From Anaerolineales bacterium UBA6055 (GTDB lineage: Bacteria; Chloroflexota; Anaerolineae; Aggregatilineales; Phototrophicaceae), in NCBI GenBank assembly GCA_002428985.1, contig DIYL01000017.1, forward strand, positions 1 through 64,000: a stretch of 64,000 bases of DNA, in the 5' to 3' direction. Below the pieces are notes generated by a model. The model saw only the letters and a list, made by a program, of their open reading frames with translations, did no database searches and was not told where the DNA came from. The position numbers and the translations under genes are program-made. This document shows positions 1 to 8,901 of the stretch, one piece after another. Every line of letters starts with the position of its first letter. Position 1 is the stretch's first letter.

Positions 1-480
1 ATTACACAACCTGTCACCGTAACCGATCCAGTCGCTGCTCCTATAGCTGGGTTCTCCGCAACGCCAACTAACCTATCCGTTGCATTGACTTCAACCGCAT
101 CTGGGGATAATCTCACCTATCTCTGGGATTTCGGTGACAGCAATTCATCAACTGACCCTAATCCAACTCACGTCTATGCAGTTGCGGGCACGTATAATGT
201 CACACAAACTGTGACTAATGCGGGCGGCTCAAATGCCATTACACAACCTGTCACCGTAACTGATCCAGTCGCTGCTCCTATTGCTGGGTTCTCTGCCACA
301 CCAACTGACCTATCTGTTGCATTTACTTCAACCGCATCTGGGGATAATCTCACCTACCTCTGGGATTTCGGCGATGGCAGCATCACATCAACTGAACCTA
401 ATCCCACACATGCATATTCGGTTGCTGGTACATACAATGTCACACAAACTGTGACTAATGCAGGTGGCTCGAATACGATT
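1..480 (+). repeat. Near-identical PKD-encoding tandem repeat (237/240 nt period)
   Basis: The ITQPVTV junction recurs at bases 1, 238 and 478, giving periods of 237 and 240 nt. The DNA itself is almost identical between units, which implies recent duplication or gene conversion. The array continues beyond the left edge. Confidence 0.85.
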
Positions 481-1338
481 ACACAACCTGTCACTGTCAC
501 TGAACCTGCGCAACAACCAACGCTCCCAACTGGTGACATCGTATTCACATCAAATCGTGATGGTAATAACGAGATCTATGTAATGAATACCGACGGAACT
601 GAGCCAGTTAATGTCACAAGTAATGGAGCAAATGATAGACACCCATCATGGTCACCTGATGGATCAAGAATCGTATTTACATCTGATCGTGATAATGGGA
701 CAAACGACATCTACATCGTTGCAATTGACACACTAAATGTTACTCGTCTCACATCTGACTCAGGTAATAACTCACAACCTGTTTGGTCGCCTGATGGTAA
801 CAAAATCGCATTTACATCTGATCGTACAGGTGATAACGACCTCTTTGTTATGAATGCAGATGGTAGTGAACAAACACAATTGACTACGGATACTGCCAGT
901 GAAAGTGATGCAACATGGTCACCTGACAGTAACTCACTTGCATTCGTCTCAGACGTTAGTGGTAATCGAGATATTTATGTGATCAATGCAAATGATGGAA
1001 CAGCAATCATAACACTAACTACAGATGGTAGTGATGATTTCAATCCATCTTGGCTAAATCGCAACGATGCCAGCTTACTAGCATTCACCTCAACCCGTTC
1101 TGGTGACGAAGACATCTGGTTAATCAATCCAGTAGACGCGTCAGGTCTTACGCAGACCACATTTGATAACAGTAGGGAAACACAACCCGAATGGTCGCAG
1201 GATGGTAACTTTATCATTTTTGTATCTGACCGTGACGACAATGGAGCAAACAATATCTATACAATGACACCAGATGGCAATAATGTGGTGCGCATTACCC
1301 CTGATGTTTCAAATGATCGACAAGCAGATTGGAAATAA
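1..1338 (+). CDS. Secreted PKD-repeat / PD40 beta-propeller protein, 5'-truncated
   Basis: The reading frame is open from base 1, so the N-terminus lies outside the window; 445 residues are visible. The first part holds PKD domains with the typical WDFGDG core and the H-Y-GTYNVT strand; units are nearly identical and about 79-80 residues long. From about residue 178 there are six PD40 (TolB-like) propeller blades, each with a SDR-G-DIYVMN strand and a SWSPDG turn. PKD domains usually stand off or bind glycans at cell surfaces, and TolB-like propellers bind proteins; the specific role here is unknown. An intrinsic terminator follows the stop. Extracellular location is inferred, since the signal peptide is not in view. 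Confidence 0.85.
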   Translation: MTQPVTVTDPVAAPIAGFSATPTNLSVALTSTASGDNLTYLWDFGDSNSSTDPNPTHVYAVAGTYNVTQTVTNAGGSNAITQPVTVTDPVAAPIAGFSATPTDLSVAFTSTASGDNLTYLWDFGDGSITSTEPNPTHAYSVAGTYNVTQTVTNAGGSNTITQPVTVTEPAQQPTLPTGDIVFTSNRDGNNEIYVMNTDGTEPVNVTSNGANDRHPSWSPDGSRIVFTSDRDNGTNDIYIVAIDTLNVTRLTSDSGNNSQPVWSPDGNKIAFTSDRTGDNDLFVMNADGSEQTQLTTDTASESDATWSPDSNSLAFVSDVSGNRDIYVINANDGTAIITLTTDGSDDFNPSWLNRNDASLLAFTSTRSGDEDIWLINPVDASGLTQTTFDNSRETQPEWSQDGNFIIFVSDRDDNGANNIYTMTPDGNNVVRITPDVSNDRQADWK

Positions 1339-1365
1339 AGAGTCTATAATCTAATCTGTATTGAG

Positions 1366-1391
1366 AAGCCCTCTAATATAGAGGGCTTTTT
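1366..1391 (+). terminator. Intrinsic terminator after the PKD/propeller gene
   Basis: A perfect 9-bp stem (1366-1374 with 1380-1388), AATAT loop and a run of five T (1387-1391), 28 nt after the stop codon. Confidence 0.85.
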
Positions 1392-1416
1392 CCACCACAA
1401 AGCAAGCAGGTAGAAA

Positions 1417-2445
1417 ATGGCAAATCAATACGAAGCAGAAGTTATCATTGGCTTGGAAGATATTGCAGTTATCGAACTAAAAAGCCTTCAAAATATGGAC
1501 TTACCATCCATTGAGATTATTCGAGCAGGATTCATAAGATTTATTTTTACAGGTAAAGCACAGGACTTACTTAAATTACGATCAGTAATCGCCATCTATT
1601 CAATTCATAATTTCGACATTCCACGACCAAAAGCAATATTAGGCCATCAAAACTTTACACATCTAATCAACCTTATAAACGACCAATTACAAACTTGGAA
1701 CAATCCAACAACTACATTTGGTATTGGGGCAGCTGGTTCAAGTTCATCTGTCTTTGAGCGTATTAAGCATGAATTATCACAAACATTAGACTTAAATATT
1801 GCTGAAGATGGTAAAGGCGAATTATTTCTTAGATTCATTCGACATAAAAATCAACAAGGTTGGCAAGTGTTGATCCGACTCTCACAACGCCCACTATCCA
1901 CTCGACCTTGGCGGATACAAAATATCCCAGGAGCACTCAATGCAACAGTTGCTTACGCAATGACTCAGCTAGCAAACGTTAATTGCAAAAATCATATTGT
2001 CAACATATGTAGTGGTACAGGTACCATACTCATTGAACAATCTCATTCAGATTTTGAACATAAGCTTATTGCATTAGACAATGATCATTTGATGCTTGAG
2101 TCAGCTACAACTAATATACGAGCTGGTGGGAATGACAAGTTAATCACTCAAGTTCTAGGTGATGCACAGCAAACACCATTTAAATCAGGTCAATTTGATG
2201 TAATTTACGCCGATTTACCCTTCGGACATCATATTGGGTCGCATGACACAAACGAATGGCTCTACCCAGCAATATTAAGTGAATCAGCGCGTATCGCAAA
2301 AGATAATGCAGTATTTGTAGCAATCACTCACGAAATCAATTTATTTGATCAATCTGTCACAATCTCAGACTGGACCATAACACAGACACGCCAGATCAAT
2401 CTGAGTGGACTTCATCCACAAATATTTGTACTTGAGCGAAATTAA
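1417..2445 (+). CDS. THUMP/UPF0020-type RNA guanine-N2 methyltransferase
   Basis: A 342-residue protein of the Trm14/RlmL-like family, which transfers methyl groups from SAM to guanine N2 in tRNA or rRNA. The N-terminal half begins with IGLEDIAVIEL, typical of the THUMP-associated domain. The C-terminal Rossmann domain carries the SAM loop NICSGTGTILIE near residue 198 and the catalytic motif DLPFGHH near residue 265, corresponding to the N/D-PPF/Y motif of N2-G methylases. DLPFG is closer to the Trm14/TrmN (tRNA m2G6) class than to RlmL, but the substrate cannot be decided by eye. The gene has its own unit between a terminator and the next lipoprotein gene. Confidence 0.75.
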   Translation: MANQYEAEVIIGLEDIAVIELKSLQNMDLPSIEIIRAGFIRFIFTGKAQDLLKLRSVIAIYSIHNFDIPRPKAILGHQNFTHLINLINDQLQTWNNPTTTFGIGAAGSSSSVFERIKHELSQTLDLNIAEDGKGELFLRFIRHKNQQGWQVLIRLSQRPLSTRPWRIQNIPGALNATVAYAMTQLANVNCKNHIVNICSGTGTILIEQSHSDFEHKLIALDNDHLMLESATTNIRAGGNDKLITQVLGDAQQTPFKSGQFDVIYADLPFGHHIGSHDTNEWLYPAILSESARIAKDNAVFVAITHEINLFDQSVTISDWTITQTRQINLSGLHPQIFVLERN

Positions 2446-2525
2446 TCTACCATATACAGTATGCAATACTAAGCAATACAAATTATTAAACCTATAAAAC
2501 TATCATAGCGATCATCACAAAATAT

Positions 2526-4121
2526 ATGCCAAAATATCTCAGCATTATCATCCTAATTTTATTCGTCCTAGTCGGATGTCAGCCAGAGCCCGAAGAGAGT
2601 ACAATTATTGTTTCACTCATTGCAGATGGGCGTGAACGCACATTTGGCTACTCCACCAATGTCACTGTCGAAGAATTTCTCGCTGATGCAGAAATAGAGA
2701 TTGGCGACAGCGATCGTATTAGTCATCCTCTATTTACACAAATAACAGATGGTATGAAAATCACAGTTCGACGCGTAATTGAAAATCAAGAATGTCAACA
2801 AGAAAGCATCCCATTTGAAAGACGTATAGTACCAAACGAGGGTATACAACCAGGTGAAGAGCAGCTAGCACAATCAGGCCAAAATGGTACTCAGGAAGTC
2901 TGCTACCGCATCATATTCGAGGATGGAATCGAAGCTGAACGGATTCCAAGCGGTCAACCAACCATCCTTACAGAGCCACTTGATGAGATCATATATATCG
3001 GGTCTTTAAATGAAGTCGAGCCACTAGCAATTGTTGGAACACTAAGTTATATCAACAATAACAATGCATGGGTGATCAAAGGCAATACTACGAATAAACG
3101 CCCACTAACAACCACCAGTAACCTTGACTCATTAGTGTTTGATGTATCAGAAGATGGTACAAATTTGATATATACAACAGAAGTAACAGATACAGATGAC
3201 TTTTTCAACGAACTTTGGATGATACAAACACTTGAAGCATCAATACCAGTAGAGTTAACCCCAACGGATGTGTTATATGCAGAATGGCGACCATCTACAA
3301 CCGATACGATTGCGTATTCAACTGGAGAAGCACGCCCAACAACACCACCATGGCGCGCCCTTAATAACTTATGGCTTATGGAAATTGACCGGAACTCTGG
3401 TCGCACTTTAGACATTGAAGAAATCGTACCAGAATCAAGTGGCGGATTCTATGGATGGTGGGGAACAGATTATAAATGGTCCCCACAAGGCGATAAAATG
3501 GCATGGGCACGAGCAGATAGTATGGGAGTTGTTGACTTTCAAACAAATGAATTGCAAACTCTTGTGAGCTATGCTGAATTTAATACTTCACAATTTTGGG
3601 TATGGGTATCTCCTCTCTCTTGGTCATTTGATAACACACTCATAACCTCAACTGTTCACGGTGCACCATTAGGCAACGAACCACCGAGAACGAGTCCTGT
3701 CTTTGACATAGCAATAACGAACTCTGATGGAAACTTTTCAACAATTGTGAAAGGTTCAGTTGGGATGTGGGCCGCCCCTAAATTTTCGCCAGAAGTCTCT
3801 ATTACAAATTCAGAATTCTCTGAAGGATATATCGCCTATCTAAAAGCCAGAGAACCTTACAATAGCATCAATGGAGAATATGACCTTGTTGTAGCCGATC
3901 GCGATGGTAGTAATGAGAGAGTCTTATTTCCAGCTGAAGGTCAAAGTGGCATTAAGACCAGTGATTTCGGCCTCTCAGCACAAGATTTTACATGGAGTCC
4001 TGATTCACGTTTTATCGCAATCATCTATCAGGGTGACTTATGGGTGGTTGATGTGGAATCAAGTGTAAGCTATCAAGTTACATTTGACGGTGGTTCCACT
4101 AATCCGATTTGGACACGCTAA
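2526..4121 (+). CDS. Lipoprotein with DUF348/G5-like N-terminus and PD40 propeller
   Basis: A 531-residue exported protein. The hydrophobic N-terminus ends in a lipobox LVGC with Cys18 as lipidation site. Residues about 25-85 look like the ubiquitin-like DUF348 fold seen in YabE/Rpf-type wall proteins (GRERTFGYSTNVTVEEFL), followed by a G5-like stretch (IPFERRIVPNEGIQPGEEQL). The rest resembles a WD40-like PD40 propeller, with blades such as WSPQGDKMAWA and WSPDSRFIAII. It probably acts at the outer face of the membrane or wall. Its TAA stop overlaps the ATG of the next gene by one base, so the two are likely translated together. Confidence 0.75.
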   Translation: MPKYLSIIILILFVLVGCQPEPEESTIIVSLIADGRERTFGYSTNVTVEEFLADAEIEIGDSDRISHPLFTQITDGMKITVRRVIENQECQQESIPFERRIVPNEGIQPGEEQLAQSGQNGTQEVCYRIIFEDGIEAERIPSGQPTILTEPLDEIIYIGSLNEVEPLAIVGTLSYINNNNAWVIKGNTTNKRPLTTTSNLDSLVFDVSEDGTNLIYTTEVTDTDDFFNELWMIQTLEASIPVELTPTDVLYAEWRPSTTDTIAYSTGEARPTTPPWRALNNLWLMEIDRNSGRTLDIEEIVPESSGGFYGWWGTDYKWSPQGDKMAWARADSMGVVDFQTNELQTLVSYAEFNTSQFWVWVSPLSWSFDNTLITSTVHGAPLGNEPPRTSPVFDIAITNSDGNFSTIVKGSVGMWAAPKFSPEVSITNSEFSEGYIAYLKAREPYNSINGEYDLVVADRDGSNERVLFPAEGQSGIKTSDFGLSAQDFTWSPDSRFIAIIYQGDLWVVDVESSVSYQVTFDGGSTNPIWTR

Positions 4122-7100
4122 TGCGAAATTTCATCATATTGCTATTGGGCATACTAGCTTTAAGTGGAAGCATTGTTGGAACACTCGGAACTATTCAACT
4201 ACGTGATTTCGAACTGCGTGGCTACACAGATGCAACTCAAACTACAGAATTACCATTTGCAGTCCCTCGGCTAGGTGTAAATGTACAGTTAGAACAGTAC
4301 AACCAAGGAGATTTACAAGCTAACCTTGAGCTAATGCGAGATTCAAACTTCGTGTGGGTACGTCAGTTTGCATATTGGGATGAAATTGAACCTGTACAAG
4401 ATGAGTACAATTGGGACACTTGGGATGCCATTACTCAGTCTATAGCCAATTTTCCAGAGCTAGAGCTTGTGGTTGTGCTGATGCACACTCCCGAATGGGC
4501 ACGCACACAACCCCCTAATCTGGGTATTACAAAAACAGCGCCACCTCAAACACCGAATGAATTTGCAGATTTTGCATTCATGTTTGCCCAACGGTATGGC
4601 GATATTGTTGATTATTATCAGATATGGGACGAGCCAAATCTTGACGATGCGTGGGGCTTGCTGGATCCCAGACCAGCTGATTACGTTGCATTATTGACTG
4701 AAGCTTATCATGCTATCCACGATGCAGACGCAACCGCAACTGTTATAGCAGCCGCACTTGCACCAACGACAGAGCAATCAGGGCAAAACATTAGTGAATT
4801 CAATTTCCTAGAAGCAATGTACCAACTTGGTGCAAAAGATGTGATGGATGTGGTCTCGGGCAAACCTTATGGGTTTTCATACTCCCCATTAGATCGTACA
4901 GTAGACAATACAATACTTAATTTTTCACGTATCGTCGCATTACGTGAAATTATGATCGAATACGGTGATAGTAGAAAATCACTCTGGGCAGGGAACTGGG
5001 GATGGAATGCACTGCCTGATCACTGGCAAGGTGATCCATCAATTTGGGGCAATATCTCACAAGGCCAACAAATTCAATACACTCTTCAAGCACTTGATCG
5101 TACACACCGTGAATTACCATGGCTGGGTGCGATGATGTTACATCAATGGCAACCTAATGTTAATGAATCAGATCCCCAATGGGGATTCGCGTTACTTGAT
5201 CAGCAAGATGAACCTACCCCATTACTGACTGCTATTCAATCCTATCAACTACCCGACCTACCTCAAAACGGACTATTCCACCCACGCACCCCTCATGCTC
5301 GGTTCAGTGGTGTTTGGGAATTTAGTGAGCTTGGTGCGGATGTTGGTTGGCTAGAAACAACAGATAGTCAATTTGAGTTTAATTTTGTCGGAAGTGATAT
5401 TGCCTTATTACTTAATGAAGGCGATTATGTAGCCTTTTTATATCCATCCATCGACCACAAGCCAGCCAATGCAACACCAATGGATAATCAAGGCAATGCC
5501 TATATTTTCTTGCGTAGCGATTCACCAGAAGAACTTCAAACAAATATAGTACCTGTTTCAAGAAATTTGGATAATCAATCTCACACACTTAGCGTTATTG
5601 CCGATAAAGGTTGGGATCAATGGGCAATTGGTGGGTTTGCAGTTAGTTCTGGCAACCTAGCAGAACCATATAATAACCAAGTTGCAGTAGGTACATTCGC
5701 AATTCTTGTCTCAACACTTGTTGTAATTTTTGGACTCATCACAACACCTTGGCTACTACTACTGCCAGTGTCTAAGTCTATCGACCAATTTGTATCCAAG
5801 ACCGTCAACCTCACTTTATCGATTATTACATCAATTGTGCTTATGTTTTCGATGCTGGCAACGTGGTCAGCATCACGCCCAACAATCATCGTACGTGATG
5901 AAATCAACATCGGATTAGCCATCTTAACAAGTGGAATTCTCTATTTATCACCCAACTTCATCATCACAATATTCGCCGTGATTGTCCTGTTCTTACTCAT
6001 ATATCAACACATTGAAACAGGCCTCATCCTAACAGTATTATGGGCACCATTTTTCATCTTTCCAGTAGAACTATATACATTTGCTTTTCCAACAGTTGAA
6101 GTCATTCTAGGGATTACATTTGGTGCTTGGGTGTTTAGACAATTAACCAATTTAGGTATTGAATTACAAACACAAAATTCCCAATACCCCATTTTTTCGA
6201 TGTCCCAGATGACAAGTCACATAACAATAATTGATTATTCGGTAATAGGAATTGTTGTTGTAGCTATCGTGTCTTTACTTTGGACACAACGTATTGATAC
6301 TGCAATCACCGAATTACGGCAATTCATAATCGAACCGGCAATATTTTATTTGATGATTCGATCATACCGCCCTACAAAACAATTGTTTTTACGCCTAGTT
6401 GATACACTAATCATTGCGGGATTATTGGTTGCCACCATTGGATTGGTGCTTTATATCCAAGGAGAAGCAATCATAACGGCAGAAGCAGGTGCAAAGCGAT
6501 TAGCGAGTGTCTATGGGTCGCCTAATAACGTGGGACTTTTATTAGGTCGTGCGATGCCTTTTGCCTTAAGTTTTATTCTCATCTATACAAACCAAAATCG
6601 TCGTTATTTGTCCGTCATAGCCTTCATAATCATGAGTGTTGCCCTAGCATTGACACAAAGTGTTGGAGCAATTCTATTAGGTATACCGGCTAGCATTGTT
6701 GTTATTTTGATAAGCATCTATGGACGCAAGTCTGTCCTACCGTTGTCAGGTATAGCAGTATTAGGTGGTATGGGCTTCGCCATTTTGACACAAATATCAG
6801 CTCGGTTTGCAAATATTTTGGATTTTTCTAGTGGAACTAATTTTTTCCGCTTACGCGTTTGGGAAAGTGCCATAGAGATCATCCAAGATTATCCAATTAC
6901 AGGGATTGGTCTCGACCAATTTTTATACCTATTTCGAGGTCAATATATTCGCCCAGATGCTATTTGGGATCGCGATTTGTCGCACCCACACAACTTTATA
7001 CTAGATTATTGGACAAGACTAGGAATTGCCGGAGTTCTTTTATTTCTCATAATCCAAATTGCATTTTGGCGTAATTGTATCATCGCGCTCAAACATTTTA

Positions 7101-7276
7101 AGAATAACCATCTTTTATTTGCGCTAACTGTTGGTTTAATAGGTAGTATGGCTGATTTACTTGCACATGGGCTCATTGACAACAGCGTATTTGTTTACGA
7201 TCTTGCCTTTATTTTTGCTCTCCAATTGGCTCTGAGTGTTGGGCTCAAGAACATGTGTTTTATTGACGAAGGATAA
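4121..7276 (+). CDS. Glycoside-hydrolase-like domain fused to O-antigen ligase/polymerase-like membrane domain
   Basis: I take the ATG at 4121, which overlaps the previous TAA, giving 1051 residues. A signal anchor is followed by a (beta/alpha)8 glycosidase-like domain of the GH39/cellulase type: WDEPN with the presumed acid/base Glu171, and late strands at WAGNWGW and MMLHQWQP. The position where such families normally carry the nucleophile Glu (TEFGW-like) reads GNWGW, with Asn292. From about residue 520 onward there are roughly a dozen membrane segments with Wzy/WaaL-type signatures: a loop with ESAIEIIQDYPITGIGLDQF, then HPHNFILDYWTRLGIAGV. The ligase part suggests polymer transfer or polymerisation outside the membrane; the glycosidase-like part may bind the glycan rather than cut it. 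This fusion is unusual. Confidence 0.75.
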   Translation: MRNFIILLLGILALSGSIVGTLGTIQLRDFELRGYTDATQTTELPFAVPRLGVNVQLEQYNQGDLQANLELMRDSNFVWVRQFAYWDEIEPVQDEYNWDTWDAITQSIANFPELELVVVLMHTPEWARTQPPNLGITKTAPPQTPNEFADFAFMFAQRYGDIVDYYQIWDEPNLDDAWGLLDPRPADYVALLTEAYHAIHDADATATVIAAALAPTTEQSGQNISEFNFLEAMYQLGAKDVMDVVSGKPYGFSYSPLDRTVDNTILNFSRIVALREIMIEYGDSRKSLWAGNWGWNALPDHWQGDPSIWGNISQGQQIQYTLQALDRTHRELPWLGAMMLHQWQPNVNESDPQWGFALLDQQDEPTPLLTAIQSYQLPDLPQNGLFHPRTPHARFSGVWEFSELGADVGWLETTDSQFEFNFVGSDIALLLNEGDYVAFLYPSIDHKPANATPMDNQGNAYIFLRSDSPEELQTNIVPVSRNLDNQSHTLSVIADKGWDQWAIGGFAVSSGNLAEPYNNQVAVGTFAILVSTLVVIFGLITTPWLLLLPVSKSIDQFVSKTVNLTLSIITSIVLMFSMLATWSASRPTIIVRDEINIGLAILTSGILYLSPNFIITIFAVIVLFLLIYQHIETGLILTVLWAPFFIFPVELYTFAFPTVEVILGITFGAWVFRQLTNLGIELQTQNSQYPIFSMSQMTSHITIIDYSVIGIVVVAIVSLLWTQRIDTAITELRQFIIEPAIFYLMIRSYRPTKQLFLRLVDTLIIAGLLVATIGLVLYIQGEAIITAEAGAKRLASVYGSPNNVGLLLGRAMPFALSFILIYTNQNRRYLSVIAFIIMSVALALTQSVGAILLGIPASIVVILISIYGRKSVLPLSGIAVLGGMGFAILTQISARFANILDFSSGTNFFRLRVWESAIEIIQDYPITGIGLDQFLYLFRGQYIRPDAIWDRDLSHPHNFILDYWTRLGIAGVLLFLIIQIAFWRNCIIALKHFKNNHLLFALTVGLIGSMADLLAHGLIDNSVFVYDLAFIFALQLALSVGLKNMCFIDEG

Positions 7277-7319
7277 ATAAAGTTTGTACTCTGTGGTTAA
7301 GATAGATGGAGTACAGAAA

Positions 7320-7874
7320 ATGAAAGCGAAGGTCAATAAAGTAAGAATTCAAATTGAAGAAGGTGATCTCTTATCGCAAACCAGTGATGCTATTGTCAAC
7401 AGCACAACACCTAATCTCAACTTACCCGCGGCATGGCACTCTGTTGTAGGAGATCAATTGTTAGAGGATCTCTATTTGTTAGGTTATTGTGAAGTTGGAT
7501 CAGCTACAATTACAATTGCAGGTGACCTACCCTACCAAACTATCATTCATGTGGTCGGACCACGTTGGGGAGACAAATCAGCCCGTGGCAAGCTTGCAAA
7601 TGCAACATGGAATACCTTACAGTTAGCCGAAGATAATGAGCAGATATCATTACGCATCCCACCAATTTCCGTCGGAGAAAATGGCTATCCTATAGAAAAC
7701 TGTGCCCGCACAATGCTACAAGAAATCATAGACTTTACATTTGAACCACTTAAACATCTACGTCATATTACGACCTGTACCACAACCGACATTGAAACTC
7801 AAAGTTTTCAGCAAGAGTTATCTGAACAACTCCATAAATTAAAACAATCAGGCGAAGGCAAAGTTAGCGTATAA
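7320..7874 (+). CDS. Macro-domain protein (divergent)
   Basis: The ATG at 7320 has a GGAG eight bases upstream, so I prefer it to an upstream TTG; the protein has 184 residues. The N-terminus matches the macro fold: IQIEEGDLLSQTSDAIVNSTTP, then a later IIHVVGPRWGD strand and PPISVGENGYPIE. Macro domains bind or hydrolyse ADP-ribose derivatives. The usual glycine-rich GGGV loop after the Asn is replaced by an unrelated AAWHSVVGDQL stretch, so hydrolase activity is doubtful. It sits between the polymerase fusion and the sugar-nucleotide gene without obvious functional link. Confidence 0.65.
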   Translation: MKAKVNKVRIQIEEGDLLSQTSDAIVNSTTPNLNLPAAWHSVVGDQLLEDLYLLGYCEVGSATITIAGDLPYQTIIHVVGPRWGDKSARGKLANATWNTLQLAEDNEQISLRIPPISVGENGYPIENCARTMLQEIIDFTFEPLKHLRHITTCTTTDIETQSFQQELSEQLHKLKQSGEGKVSV

Positions 7875-7953
7875 CTCATCCACAAACAGCATATCCGCAC
7901 ACTAAGAGCTATGGTAAACTGTTTGCGGTTGATTACAGTGGAGGCAAAATACA

Positions 7954-8901
7954 TTGCGCGTATTAATTACAGGTGGAGCGGGTTTTCTTGGATCACATCT
8001 TGCAGATCGATTCCTTGCGGACGGACACAGTGTGGTTGCCGTCGATAATCTCATTACCGGATCACAAGATAACATCTCACATCTTGCAGGCAATCGGAAT
8101 TTTGAGTTTATTTATCATGATGTAAGCAATTTTATCCATGTTCCTGGAACAATTGATGCAGTTCTTCACTTTGCATCACCAGCTAGTCCGATAGATTATC
8201 TAAAGTATCCTATTCAGACACTCAAAGTTGGTGCACTTGGGACACATAACGCCCTTGGATTAGCTCGCGCCAAAAATGCACGCTTTCTTTTAGCGTCGAC
8301 CTCAGAAGTGTATGGTAATCCGCTTATTCATCCACAGACGGAAGATTATGCAGGCAACGTTGACCCTGTTGGACCGCGTGGTGTCTATGACGAAGCCAAA
8401 CGTTATGCAGAAGCACTTGTTATGGCGTATCACCGTGAACACAATATGGAAACTCGCATAGTTCGTATTTTCAACACATATGGACCGAGAATGCGGCTAG
8501 ACGATGGACGTGTTGTACCTAATTTCATTGGACAAGCTATCCGTGGTGAATCACTGACAGTCTACGGAGATGGATCACAAACAAGATGTTTCCAATATGT
8601 TGACGATTTAATTGAAGGGTTAGTCCGTCTGTTAAACAGTGATTTTTCAGAACCTGTCAATATTGGTACAACACGTGAAATTAGCATCTTAGACTTTGCG
8701 AAAATCGTCAATCAGGTATCAGAAAATCCGTCAGGCATTGTCTACAAGGATCAGTTACGCATTGCAGGTGATCCTCAGACACGGAAACCAGATACCACGC
8801 GTGCAAAAACAGTACTTGGATGGCAACCACAAGTTGAATTAGAAACTGGACTCACACGGACAATCCAGTATTTTACTAAGGTAATCGACATTACAACCTA
8901 A
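7954..8901 (+). CDS. UDP-glucuronate decarboxylase-like NAD-dependent epimerase/dehydratase
   Basis: A 315-residue short-chain dehydrogenase of the UXS type, converting UDP-glucuronate to UDP-xylose for polysaccharide synthesis. Visible motifs are the NAD loop GGAGFLGSHL, the family-specific HFASPASPIDY, the STSEVYG strand, the catalytic YDEAK pair, and the UXS-like TRCFQYVDDLIEG. The start is TTG at 7954, with GGAGG at 7940-7944 at good spacing and no nearby ATG. Its TAA overlaps the ATG of the next membrane protein by one base. The UXS assignment is stronger than other GalE-like options but unproven. Confidence 0.8.
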   Translation: MRVLITGGAGFLGSHLADRFLADGHSVVAVDNLITGSQDNISHLAGNRNFEFIYHDVSNFIHVPGTIDAVLHFASPASPIDYLKYPIQTLKVGALGTHNALGLARAKNARFLLASTSEVYGNPLIHPQTEDYAGNVDPVGPRGVYDEAKRYAEALVMAYHREHNMETRIVRIFNTYGPRMRLDDGRVVPNFIGQAIRGESLTVYGDGSQTRCFQYVDDLIEGLVRLLNSDFSEPVNIGTTREISILDFAKIVNQVSENPSGIVYKDQLRIAGDPQTRKPDTTRAKTVLGWQPQVELETGLTRTIQYFTKVIDITT

